64,000 bases of DNA from Daucus carota subsp. sativus (lineage: Eukaryota; Streptophyta; Magnoliopsida; Apiales; Apiaceae), in the NCBI RefSeq assembly GCF_001625215.2, contig NC_030381.2:47800689-47864688 (forward strand), written 5' to 3'. Positions 43,107 to 56,200 of the stretch are shown here, piece by piece; positions within the stretch are counted from its first letter, which is position 1, and each line of letters starts with the position of its first letter. A model generated the notes under the pieces. That model searched no databases. It saw only the letters and a program-made list of their open reading frames with translations, and had not been told where the DNA came from. The position numbers and the translations under genes are program-made.

Positions 43107-46100
43107 GACCAATAAGAAGATCTTCCTAAATTTTAGACCAATAACATTCCATCTTCAACTTTCCTTCTACTAAATTTTAACCAATGTGCAGTTAACCAAT
43201 CACAAAAGAGGAGCTATTTTAGGAGCCAATCAGAAAATTATTCTTAAATTTTAGACCTTATTCAACTTTCCTTCTACTAAATTATAACCAATATGTAGTT
43301 AACCAATCACAAAAGAGGAGCTATTTTAGGAACCAATCAGAAAAAAGAGTTATTTTAGAACCAATCAGAATTCTTTCTTAAATTTTAGACCAATAATATC
43401 TTTTATTCTACTTTCTTTCTACTATATTTTACACTTTCCTTCTCCTAAAATTTAACCAATATGTAGTTAACCAATCACAAAAGAGTAGCTATATTAGGAA
43501 CCAATATGACGTTAGCCAATCACAAAAAAAGAACTATTTTACGACTTATAATAAGTCATTACTAAATTTTAGACTAATAATACTTATTTTTTTAACTTCT
43601 CTTTTATTAAATTTTAACTAAAATATTAACTACATACGAATTAATCAATACAAATTTTTAATATATAATATAATTAATTAATTTATCTAATTTAAATAAA
43701 AAAAACACTGACATCATTGACTTAATCGGAAGTAAAATACTCACCACAATGTGTATTGAATGGAGTGAAGGACATTATGCAGGAATCTGAGATCATGCAC
43801 CATGGATTGCCCTGTTGAGTCACCCCGAATCAAGCAATAAAAAAAAAGAATTTATTTTTGAAATATTACTATATAACATGATGTCAAATAATTATATTTG
43901 TGTATGTTTTTATTATATTTTTATAAAAATTCAAATCAACACCGTAAATCTTAACTATATGCAAAACAAATATTTTAACAATACTTATTAAACTAATTAG
44001 TGGATATTGATATATTTTTAATCAATTTTTATTTAGATTTCGTCAACTAAAAAATAAAATTAAATTTTAAATCAATCATATATAAAGTGCTTAAAAAGTT
44101 GGAAATTTCCAAGTCCATTAAGTTGAGGTTAATGCCACGTATAAAGATGCAATATAAAAACGCCAGGATTAAATATTTCAATGAGCAAAATTTATGATAT
44201 TATAATACACGAAAAACACATCATCATCGATCCATATTATTGTCAAATGAGAATTATCCGATAATTATAAATAAAAAAAGGATTTTAACTATATTGTAGT
44301 AGCGACACTGTGAATTTTAAGGAATTCTTAAATTCGGACAATAAGATGTTCAAAAGAACAGTCAAAAATGTGATTTTATATGAGTCGACCACTAAATTTT
44401 TAAATGACTAATCAATATTTATAATTTTAGATCAATTTGAAATTCTAAGGAATTCTTAAATTGAGACAATATTAAGATGTTCAAAAGAACAGTCAAAAAT
44501 ATGATTTTATATGAGTCGATCACTAAATTTTTAAATGACTAATCAATATTTATAATTTTAGATCGATTTGATAAATCTTCTTTTAAATTGTGCGAGTCTT
44601 CTTCACACCCTACGGATTAGAACGAATTTTTTATTTACTTGATTGAAAAAATACAATCTCCTGATTAACATGTATTACGTGTCGTACATGATTTATCGAG
44701 AACGAGATAAAATTAAATATGTCTTATTTTATAAAATTAAATTTATACTAATCTAAATAAATATCGTAATTATAAGTATAATATATAATTACAGTGAGAG
44801 AAATAATATAAAATTAACACAAATTATGACCAATTTTAGAAATTTCACAGTGACTTCATAATTTACTAGGACAAAATATTCATTATATCAGTGGTTGAAA
44901 ATAGATATAAAAATCCAATATATTTGTCTTTAAATGAGTGACTATTTACAAATATATATTTTTATGGCATGCTCTATTGAAGTTAATAATTTATATTATT
45001 TCATAAATAAGTTAAGTGCATACATATTTTCTAAAATATGACTACAAAGACTAATCATGCAAATAAAAATAACTTAATGCATAAAAGTTAATTTAATTAT
45101 ATAATTATAATATAATAATGACTGATATTAGAAGACGCATTCACCGATGTGATCGAACTTAATCAGACATTACTTTATTCAATACAAGAAATCGGAAAAA
45201 TTTATGATCCTGAAATTACTTGCCCCACTCCCGTCCCCATTCTCTAAGTTGAATTTAATGCCACATATAAACATAAAAACGTGAGTATTAAATATTTGAG
45301 TGAGCAAAATTTACGATATTATAATACACAAAAAACACATCATCATCAATCCATATTATTGTCACATGAGAATTATCCGATAATTATAAATAAATAAAAG
45401 AATTTTAACCAATAAGAAGATCTTCCTAAATTTTAGACCAATAACATTCCATCTTCAACTTTCCTTCTACTAAATTTTAACCAATGTGCAGTTAACCAAT
45501 CACAAAAGAGGAGCTATTTTAGGAGCCAATCAGAAAATTATTCCTAAATTTTAGACCAATGATAATCCTTATTCAACTTTCCTTCTACTAAATTATAACC
45601 AATATGTAGTTAACCAATCACAAAAGAGGAGCTATTTTAGGAACCAATCAGAAAAAAGAGTTATTTTAGAACCAATCAGAATTCTTTCTTAAATTTTAGA
45701 CCAATAATATCTCTTATTCTACTTTCTTTCTACTATATTTTACACTTTCCTTCTCCTAAAATTTAACCAATATGTAGTTAACTAATCACAAAAGAGTAGC
45801 TATATTAGGAACCAATATGACGTTAGCCAATCACAAAAAAGGAACTATTTTACGACTTATAATAAGTCATTACTAAATTTTAGACTAATAATACTTATTT
45901 TTTAACTTCTCTTTTATTAAATTTTAACTAAAATATTAACTACATACGAATTAATCAATACAAATTTTTAATATATAATATAATTAATTAATTTATCTAA
46001 TTTAAATAAAAAAAACACTGACATCATTGACTTAATCGGAAGTAAAATACTCACCACAATGTGTATAGAATGGAGTGAAGGACATTATGCAGGAATCTGA

Positions 46101-47718
46101 GATCATGCACCATGGATTGCCCTGTTGAGTCACCCCGAATCAAGCAATAAAAAAAAGAATTTATTTTTGAAATATTACTATATAACATGGTGTCAAATAA
46201 TTATATTTGTGTATGTTTTTATTATATTTTTATAAAAATTCAAATCAACACCGTAAATCTTAACTATATGCAAAACAAATATTTTAACAATACTTATTAA
46301 ACTAATTAGTGGATATTGATATATTTTTAATCAATTTTTATTTAGATTTCGTCAACTAAAAAATAAAATTAAATTTTAAATCAATCATATATAAAGTGCT
46401 TAAAAAGTTGGAAATTTCCAAGTCCATTAAGTTGAGGTTAATGCCACGTATAAAGATGCAATATAAAAACGCCAGGATTAAATATTTCAATGAGCAAAAT
46501 TTATGATATTATAATACACGAAAAACACATCATCATCGATCCATATTATTGTCAAATGAGAATTATCCGATAATTATAAATAAAAAAAGGATTTTAACTA
46601 TATTGTAGTAGCGACACTGTGAATTTTAAGGAATTCTTAAATTCGGACAATAAGATGTTCAAAAGAACAGTCAAAAATGTGATTTTATACGAGTCGACCA
46701 CTAAATTTTTAAATGACTAATCAATATTTATAATTTTAGATCAATTTGAAATTCTAAGGAATTCTTAAATTGAGACAATATTAAGATGTTCAAAAGAACA
46801 GTCAAAAATATGATTTTATATGAGTCGATCACTAAATTTTTAAATGACTAATCAATATTTATAATTTTAGATCGATTTGATAAATCTTCTTTTAAATTGT
46901 GCGAGTCTTCTTCACACCCTACGGATTAGAACGAATTTTTTATTTACTTGATTGAAAAAATACAATCTCCTGATTAACATGTATTACGTGTCGTACATGA
47001 TTTATCGAGAACGAGATAAAATTAAATATGTCTTATTTTATAAAATTAAATTTATACTAATCTAAATAAATATCGTAATTATAAGTATAATATATAATTA
47101 CAGTGAGAGAAATAATATAAAATTAACACAAATTATGACCAATTTTAGAAATTTCACAGTGACTTCATAATTTACTAGGACAAAATATTCATTATATCAG
47201 TGGTTGAAAATAGATATAAAAATCCAATATATTTTTCTTTAAATGAGTGACTATTTACAAATATATATTTTTACGGCATGCTCTATTGAAGTTAATAATT
47301 TATATTATTTCATAAATAAGTTAAGTGCATACATATTTTCTAAAATATGACTACAAAGACTAATCATGCAAATAAAAATAACTTAATGCATAAAAGTTAA
47401 TTTAATTATATAATTATAATATAATAATGACTGATATTAGAAGACGCATTCACCGATCTGATCGAACTTAATCAGACATTACTTTATTCAATACAAGAAA
47501 TCGGAAAAATTTATGATCCTGAAATTACTTGCCCCACTCCCGTCCCCATTCTCTAAGTTGAAGTTAATGCCACATATAAACATAAAAACGTGAGTATTAA
47601 ATATTTGAGTGAGCAAAATTTACGATATTATAATACACAAAAAACACATCATCATCAATCCATATTATTGTCACATGAGAATTATCCGATAATTATAAAT
47701 AAATAAAAGAATTTTAAC
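43107..47718 (+). repeat. 2.3-kb direct tandem duplication
   Basis: Copy A is 43107-45406 and copy B about 45407-47718. They are nearly identical apart from a 12-bp indel (43257 region versus 45558 region) and scattered substitutions. Each holds several CCAATCACAAAAGAGGAGC units followed by a body of about 1.1 kb. A diverged third version of that body continues at 47545-48545. Within each copy a 130-bp unit is itself duplicated (44310-44440/44441-44571 and 46619-46749/46750-46880). No coding potential. Confidence 0.85.
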
Positions 47719-49335
47719 TATTTAGTAGTAGCGAGACTGAAAATTTTAAGGAATTCTTAAATTCGGACAATAAGATGTTCAAAAGGACAGTAAAAAATGT
47801 GATTATATATGCGTCTAACAATAAATTTTTACATGACTAATCAATATTTATAATTTTAGATCAATTTGATAAATCTTCTTTTAAATTATGCGAGCCTTCT
47901 GCACACCCTACCGATTAGAACGAGTTTTTTATTTACTTGATTGAAAAAATACAATCTCCTGATTAACATGTATTACGTGTCGTACATGATTTTTCGATTA
48001 TTATACGAGATAAATATTTCTTATTTTATAAAATTAAATTTATACTCATCTAAATAAATATCGTAATTATAAGTATAAATATATAATTACAGTGAGAGAA
48101 ATAATATAATTTTAACCCAAGTTAGCATTCAGAATGACCAATTTTTAGAAATTTCACGGTGACTTTATAATTTACTAGGACAAAATTTTCATTATATCAG
48201 TGTTTGAAAATAGATATAAAAATCAAATATATTTATCTTTTTAAATACAAAATATTTCTTTTAGATGAGTGAATATTTACAAATGTATATTTTTACGGCA
48301 TGCTCTATCGAATTTAATAATTTATATTATTTCATAAATAAGTTAAGTGCATACAAATTTCCTAAAATATGGCTACAAAGACTAATCATGCAAATAAAAA
48401 TAAATTAATACATAAAAATTAATTAAATTATATAATTATAATTATAATAACAATGACTGATGTTAGAGGACACATTCACCGATCTGATCAAACTTAATCC
48501 GACATTACATTATTCAATGCGAGAAATCGAAAAAATTTATGATCCTAAGGAGTCATTTGTTAAATCTAGATAGTGGATTCTGGGTGACCGGAAATCTGGA
48601 TGATCAGTTAATATGAATTTCTGAATGAATCACGTTATTTGTTAACAATGATTTAAATTTATCTAGATGATGATAATTTTCAAATATGTTTTCGTAAATG
48701 ATTAATGTCATATTTCTAGAAGCCTTCCTTCGCTCTTAATTTATATTTATTAATATAGAAATTTATTTTCTCATGTTCATCCAACCTATTTTATTTCATA
48801 TATTAAGAAAATAAAAAATAAAAAGGAGAGTTTAAAGAATATTGGTAGAATTGACATCTTAAAAATATAACAATTTTTTAATAACTATATATATTATATT
48901 ATATTTGATGGCTAATTAGAAGATGCAATTACCAAAAAAAAGAAATTAATAAAAATCAATGATTTGCTATCAAAATGATCCGTATGGAAAAACGTGACAT
49001 TGCAAACTGAATCCAGAATAATTCAGATTTTGGGTCCGAAACCAGGAGAGTGGGATCGCATTCACTGATCTCTGAATAATGGTCGATCCTTATATAATAT
49101 TTGATTAAAAAGAAAATATAATTTATTATATATTTATATAATATAATATGTGGTACATAATTGATCAAATTCAGAGTATTTAAGAAATAATATTACTTTT
49201 TTAAAAAAATTATACATATATTATGTAATAAAATTGTATAAATGATATGAAATAATATATACTTGAATTCATATATACTTTTTATTTTATTTTATATAAT
49301 TAACCGTTCGGTGCGTAGCACGGGTAAAACGCTAG

Positions 49336-51093
49336 TACAATTTAGTGGGATAGTATATGTGTGAATTATAATTGTTGAAATTATAATATATGCGATTGAT
49401 ATTTAAGTGTTACACATGTCTACTATTGTCTGCAATATTTATCCTTTTCTAATGGTTATATTTTTTTATAATTCGATTATTTTTGTGATTTTGTTTTATA
49501 ACTAGACATTGGACAAAAAGTTGATAACATTATATGCTGTTATGATATTAATGTTTATGTGTATCAATTGTTTAATTTCATGTGCCTTTCAAGGAAGATC
49601 ATATTTGATGATCTTTGACGGCGCATGACGATTTTATTTTGTCGTTAATTAACAATCTGTATCATTTTAGATGATCTTATTTGAGTACATAGCGGATTTT
49701 TTGTCCTTTTTTCTCATCCTCATTTCTCTTTTTCTTTCCTCACGCCCACACTCGTACTTTTAGTTGTTTTCTTTTTCTTTTATTCCCTCCTTCCTTCCGC
49801 AGATAGGGATTTCATTTCAATCATAAATTTTTTGTTGACAGGATGGGTGTATTGAATCGGGATTTTAATAAATTTTATATGATTTACAGATTTTAATAAA
49901 CTGTATCTGGTTTAAATTTTATGCAGATTTTAAATAAAATGCCGCAGAGTTAATGGAGTCCTAAGGATTTAAGCACAATGGTTCTAAATATCATGAATTT
50001 TATGAAATCTAAAAAATTCCCATCGTTCAAATATCATCAGATTTTCTTGGATTTTAAATAATCTTAATTGAATTCCATCAGATTTTAAATTATAATTTAA
50101 ATCTTGATGGAATATCACCAGATTGTGTGACATAATTTAAAATCTTAATTGAATATTCTAAAATTCTGATACATTATTTAAAATCCAACTTAAATACCCT
50201 CAAATTCTATAAATGGAAAAAATTATTTAAAATATCAATTGAACATACCTTTTGGATTTTTGAGACCGTCTCTGCATTATGTTATGTTCGCTAGAAAGTA
50301 TACTTTCTTGAATGAAACTTTTTTTTTCCTTGAATATGCGGATCTTAGTTTTTTCATATTTTTTTCCTTTTCAAATATTAAGATTTTTTATCTAAATTTT
50401 TGCGAGACATCTCTACATTTCGTTTGATTAGATAAAAGAATTTCTCGTATGAATGAAGTCTTTTCTTTCAATATTATATTTTGATACAATTCGTTGACAT
50501 AAAAATTTATTAGTAAAGTAAAATAAAATCAAATATATTTTAATTTTGAAATTACCTGACAGTACACTATAAATCGCAGGAAGATATGAATGGTCAAAAT
50601 TAATGATGCAGACTTTTTTGTTTGTTTTTGTCACAATGCAGATATTTTGAAATAAAATAAAACAATGATGATTGTTTGGATAAACCAAACAGAGACTATC
50701 CATTTTATGTTCGCCTTATCTCTCACGAGTACGTTTTACAGTATACCTTTATCCATGACTTTCTGAGGTCTCTGCAAAAATCAACAAAACACATGTTATT
50801 ATTCTCTCCTGCTCTTCGCCTGGAAAATCAATTACACACCGGTTAGTATTTGGCTTTAAAAAAAAAATCTAATTATGTAAAATTTCACAAAAAATTTATT
50901 CTTATAAACCAATAATAGAATATTTATTAAATATTAAGTATTATGAATATCATATAAATACCATTTTTTCTAAAATAAAATTTTAATATTTATCAAATAA
51001 GTTCGGCCAACTATGACCACAGTATCCTATGCACGCGTACCCTTTTCTAAAATGCTCACTGCTCTCATATTTATCCGTATCAACTATCAGAGT
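49336..51093. other. AT-rich intergenic DNA
   Basis: No gene is seen. Between 49900 and 50240 a phrase of the type AAATCTTAATTGAAT/ATCACCAGATT recurs several times in both orientations, perhaps an old MITE. Short frames at 50239-50427 and 50428-50703 have no recognisable features. Confidence 0.4.
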
Positions 51094-51681
51094 AGGCTTG
51101 ACAATTTGACACGTAACACGCTAACATAAAACGAAACCACACTAAAAAAATGGATATGAATTTTGTTTTTCGACACACGAAACACGAAAGTACATGAACA
51201 TAAAATTACACGATAGATTTTGTGTCGGATATGAGTTTTCATTTGGGGGACACGAAATACACGAAAGTACACAAAATATTTGTAGAAAATATTTATTATA
51301 TATATGTGTTATGATATATTAAATATATAATTGTGTAAAAAGTATATATTTATATATATGTGTGGATATATATGTAGATACATTAACAAATTTATAGATA
51401 ATTGTATACAAGTATAAATATATCATTCACATTTAATAAAATTATAAAAGAAAATATATATTAAATCTATTTTTTGATTAAATAATATATTGATATTTTT
51501 ATATATAATATACACGAAAAATACACGAAATATACACCAAATGTTTCGGATCGGATACGGATTTCAAATTAGGTACACGAAATTAATAATGGGCGGATAC
51601 GAGTTTCACCTACCTTCAAGTACACGAAACACAAAGATACACAAACACGAAAGTATACGAAACGAAAGATTGATGCCCTGC
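51094..51681. mobile_element. Possible hAT-like element (588 bp)
   Basis: The left end AGGCTTGACAATTTGACACG and the inverse of the right end (GCAGGGCATCAATCTTTCG) are imperfectly similar. Flanks ATCAGAGT (51086-51093) and ACCAGAGT (51682-51689) look like an 8-bp duplication with one mismatch. Subterminal ACACGAAAGTACAC repeats occur at both ends around an AT-rich centre. Moderate-to-weak call. Confidence 0.4.
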
Positions 51682-51689
51682 ACCAGAGT

Positions 51690-52200
51690 GTCGAGTAATC
51701 CACCTCTGTGCGCACATGATTCATTTTACCCTCCAGTAAATTCTCAAAAATCTACCCTCCAATTTTGAAAAAATTATTCCATAGACTTTTTGCTAAAATG
51801 CACCTACACATATTTTATTAAGTAGTGAAATCTCAGAAAAGCCAAAGCTGAACAATTTTAATATAAAAAATGACCCCACAAATTATTTTGCCTCGCACAA
51901 CTAAATATTACTACTAAAATTTCCAAACTTGGCCTTCAAATTTTCCCAAAAATTCATCCGAACCCAAACCCCATCGGAAATCGATATTTGTCATTAGAAA
52001 AGGTACCGTAACTTACAGAGAATTTAAAAATGCAGATATCAGGAAAAATGAAGCACGTACTTGTGCTAAAATGCACCAGCCTATACAGTAGTGCTTTGGA
52101 TGCTTCTTCATGCCATGGAGCATCGATTTTCGAGCCATAAATCAAACTCTTGAAACAACAGCAGCCCATCTCTGCATTTCTCTCTCTCATGCCCATTGAT
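51690..52200. other. Upstream flank of the DUF630/632 gene
   Basis: Probable promoter region. The minus-strand open frame at 51954-52208 has no recognisable domain and I treat it as chance. No TATA box stands out. Confidence 0.35.
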
Positions 52201-53226
52201 GTCTCCACTTTTCAGACCACCAAGCCTCTGGTATCATTTGTATTTTTCCATCTTTTCTTGAATATTTTCTGCTTCTTGTTTACCTTCTAGTAGTTTATTA
52301 TTCATGTTCTTCAAATTCCCTGTGATTTTTATTTTTATTGCTCTGCACAACTTAAATACAAAGTTTAAAGCTTGTGCACCAGTGATCTGTCTCTGACTGC
52401 CCTTTGCCATTTCATATGTGTGTGTATCTGTGTGTGTATTTTAAGTTTTTTAGTGTCAGAGCAAGACTTTGTGACCAGTTTAAAGGGAACATGAGATGTT
52501 TGAGGAAGACCCAGTAAGCCCCTTTTTATATTTACCACACAAGTCATTAAATTTTTGTTTTTTTAATGAAAAAAATTGATTTTGTGCTGAAATATGGAGA
52601 TTAAGAAGTGGGGTTCTTGTTTGGTATTGATTTTGTGAGCTTAATGGTAGGAGTGTGAAGTGAGCTTGAACAGTTAGGGTTTTGTTCTTGGGGGGTCCAA
52701 TTTTTTTTTTTTTTTTTTTAAATCTTAGTTTCTTGATTGATAGAAATGATGAAAGGACTAAAGGGTTGTGATAGATTATGTGCTCTAAGTTTGGGACACT
52801 TGTTTATTCATGTTTGTGTTCGGTCGCAGCTCTGAAGAATGCAGGTCTGCAGTGCATGCTTCTGAGCAAAACTAAAATCAGGGTTTCAGGAATTTGCAGG
52901 TATTGTCATGTATTCTTCACATTGAGTGTAATTTTGAAATGTCATTGAATTTAAAAGAATTTTTTAAGTATATGATAATATAATACTTTCATAAAATTTG
53001 TTTAGCTACCTTATTGGAGTTTTATATTCTGCAGATTTAAAAATTGGAGTCTCTGAGGGTGCTATATTTTGTTTTGCAAGTTCTGAACTAGTGAAGTAGA
53101 CTATATAGGTGGGTGCGGTTTAAACTTTACTCTTCTAGCAAGTTCTACTAAATTTACATATACGGGGTATACAGAAGCTGTAGACCAGAAAAAAAACATA
53201 CAGTTTTCATTAGTGTAAAGTAATAG
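52201..53226 (+). other. Likely multi-exon 5' leader of the DUF630/632 gene
   Basis: Splice-like signals suggest non-coding exons: one ending at 52230 (CTCTG then GTATC), one at 52830-52899 (after TCGCAG, before GTATTG) and the last at 53035-53226 (after TCTGCAG) leading into the ATG. The last exon contains no upstream ATG. The middle exon contains an 8-codon upstream frame at 52839-52865 (MQVCSACF, then stop). A run of 19 T lies at 52701-52719. Transcript data are needed to confirm the exons. Confidence 0.4.
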
Positions 53227-56200
53227 ATGGGTTGTGCTGCATCGCGTATTGATAAAGATGAAAGGGTTAGAATATGCAAGGAGAGGAAGAGATTAATGAA
53301 GCAGGTGGTAAGATTTAGAGGAGTATTTGCTGAGGCCCAGTTAGAGTATTTGACAGCACTGAAAAATACTGGTGCAACCCTTCGCCAGTTCACAGAATCC
53401 GATTCACTGGAACTCGATGATAACCCATTTGGGGCTACATCCCCACCTTCACCTCCTCCTCCATTGCCTCCCTCACCTCCACCTCCACCTACTTTTAGTC
53501 CTGATCCAAGGAAGGTTAATAATAACCACAAGTTGGATGCTTCCCAAGAAGAAAGTATAGAATTCGATGAAGATAATAGCTGCACACCTCCTCCACCTCC
53601 GCTTCCAAGTTCTTCGTGGGAGTTCTGGGATCCGTTTGGTAATTCTGCTGCGCATTATAAGGAGAAAAGTGAAACAGTTGATCAGATTGAAGAGGAATGT
53701 TGGGCCGAGGCCAAGGAGAATAGTGATATTGTGGATCAGGTTGAAGAGGAAAACTGGGCTGAGGCCAATACAGAATTTGAAGAGGAAAATTTGGAAGAGG
53801 AAGCTGGAAGTACTGATCTTGTGAATCTTCTTTCCGAGAAGCCACATCGGAGTGAATTTTTTGATGATAATTCATCTGTGATGAGCTGGCATACTAAAGA
53901 CACCTCAGATATGGCCATGGTGGTTTCGATGAGTAAGAGAACCTTGGCAAATATTGTCAGGGAGCTAGATGATTGCTTTCTAAAAGCGTCTTCTGGTGGG
54001 AAAAATATAGGCGTTCTTATGGACATTACGGTGGTGGACTCTGTTCTTTGGCAGAAGAATAAGGAAAATAAGAGTAAGTACATGATTCTGTTATCAATAT
54101 GAATGTTTCTTTGATGTTGTTAACATGAGTTCATCAATCAAACATGAAGTATTTTTCTCATCGAAGTATATGAAAACACTCTCACCAATACACTGGTCTT
54201 CCATTTTATAATATATTGCTGCAGTTCATATCTGTATCCTATTATTATGATGCTAGGATAGGCTACAGTTTGTCTCGTATCATGGTATGGTGGGTCTATT
54301 ACAAAAGATCAGCCAAGTGCCCCCTATTTTAGATATTTGATTTGAGGACGACTGGACGAGTAATGCAAAACCGACATATATTACAATTTGCGTGTTTGGT
54401 TTCTGAAAGTAGCACATTACCTTTGTCAAGGATTTTTGTATTAGTATTCTGTTGACATTTTTTAAAAGTTGAACATCTTTTCATAGATACTGATGTTTAT
54501 AATCCTAAGAAACAACTTGGAATCCTGAAAGGCCACGATCATGATATTGTATGTACATCCTAAAGCTTTTCCTTTCGGTAGATGCATCCTAAAGTAAATT
54601 AAGAACATATTCTCTTTCTGTTAAGATGAAAAAGGCTGTTGCTGTTGGTCAATCATCATATTCTGGAGGTTTAATCATATTATTGCATTATCTTTTTACT
54701 AAGTTCGGTGTAGGCCTGTTACTGAATCATAGATTTTCAATCATATATTGATGGTTTCTTAAACAGGGAAGAGGTCAAATTCTGTAAAAGTCTTCAGTGC
54801 ACTAACATGGAGTTGGTCGTCCAGATCACTTAATCATACAAGAGATATTATAGATTTCTCTGATCCTAGTGAAGCCTGTAAGCCTGGAGCTCATTGCATT
54901 ACCCTAAGAAAGCTATGCGACGAGGAGCATAAACTCTACAAGGAAGTAAAGGTCAGTTACTATGTCACGTTTATATTTTATATTTTCGATTGTCAGTTTG
55001 TTTCCTAGCGTGTCCTGCCATTTAGTTTTGTGTTACTAGTAAATATATGAATGCTGCTTATATTTAAGCCTTGAGGATAGAGGCAGCTAGATAATCTTAA
55101 AAGATGAGGAATGGAGGATGGCTGTATGCGCTAAATGAAGTATAAAGATTTACTAGAGTGACAACTGTGTATCACATCACTAACCCTCGACAGGTCCACT
55201 AGTAACTTACAGAACTCCTCAAGGTCTTTGTCATATTCATTACCATTTGTCTGTCAATATGCGTCCAATCATGTGTTTAACAATAACAATTTAACTTCAA
55301 ATTTTTTTTTTTATTTTATGTTGGACTCTACTGTCCCTATTTGTTTTAAAACTGACAAAATACATTCGCTGGTCTATGTAATTTTCCTCTTTTAACTTCA
55401 AATGCTTGATCTCAGTAGAGGACATGTTCATGAAGCTCCTCAATGTCAATTCCTCTTTAACTCTGAGGAATTTGGACCCAGTGCCCTGAAATAGCAAAAC
55501 TTTCAGTTAACTGCAGGTTAGCAGAAGAAATTTGAGTTGCATAATGAAAACTCCTCCAGCTGCATTTTTGAAATTGGTTGATTCTGTGTTGTATCTCAAA
55601 TATGGTTGGAGCTATACACGATCAGACTGGCATATAAGATGTTGCTATACACGACCAGATTAGCATATAAGATAGATCATTGCAACCACCTTTGCTGCCC
55701 AGTTTGGTGTCTTAGTTTGTAGCATTGTCAATGTTTTACCGTTTACTTTTTCTGCCACACAATCAGTGTAGCTTATAACATGGATTATTACACTCACTTT
55801 TGCCATGGGGTTTGCTATTTTTGCTTGTAATATTTATTTTCTTCTACCTCTTCTTCCAAAATTTTTACATTGTAATATATGTTTCTTGTAATTAAAATAC
55901 AGGAGGAAGAGATGAACAAATTAGAGCATGAGAAAAAGTCCTTGCAATTACAAAAACAACAAATGGAAGATCAGGACTGGACAAAAACCGAGAAAACTCG
56001 AGCAAGTGTTGAGAGCCTACAGTCTGAGATCATACGTCTACAACAGTCAATTAGCCGGACTTGCTCAACCATTTTGGTTCTAATAAATGAGGAGCTGCAT
56101 CCACAGCTGTCTGCATTAACTTCTGGGTAATTCTGTTTCTCAAAATTAAAACCAAGATGTCTTTTTATGCATTGCAATTAGCCTAGCTACCAGAATAAAT

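Larger units (their letters stand above)
39537..49335 (+). mobile_element. Outer Helitron-like element (about 9.8 kb), non-autonomous
   Basis: Candidate 5' end TCCTATATTATAATACCTGA at 39537, preceded by A. The 3' end is a GTGCGTAGCAC hairpin at about 49311-49321, then CTAG (49332-49335) followed by T. The body repeats AACCAATCACAAAAGAGGAG-type units on both sides of the inner Helitron, showing that 39575-39599 and 43101 onward were once continuous. It contains a second Helitron (39600-43100) and a 2.3-kb tandem duplication. No Rep/helicase frame is visible. The 3' end is firm; linking it to this particular 5' end is inference. Confidence 0.5.

Noticed and set aside
43107..48545. CRISPR-like repeat array
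   Set aside because: The repeats are long, nested and of transposon type in a plant genome, without regular short repeat-spacer structure or cas genes.
51954..52208. Minus-strand 84-residue frame upstream of the DUF632 gene
   Set aside because: No recognisable motif, no neighbouring exons, and it lies in the likely promoter or leader of the plus-strand gene.
53154..54083. Long minus-strand frames opposite exon 1 of the DUF630/632 gene
   Set aside because: They overlap a well-supported coding exon with clear DUF630 and DUF632 motifs. Their length comes from the proline-rich and acidic codon bias of that exon.
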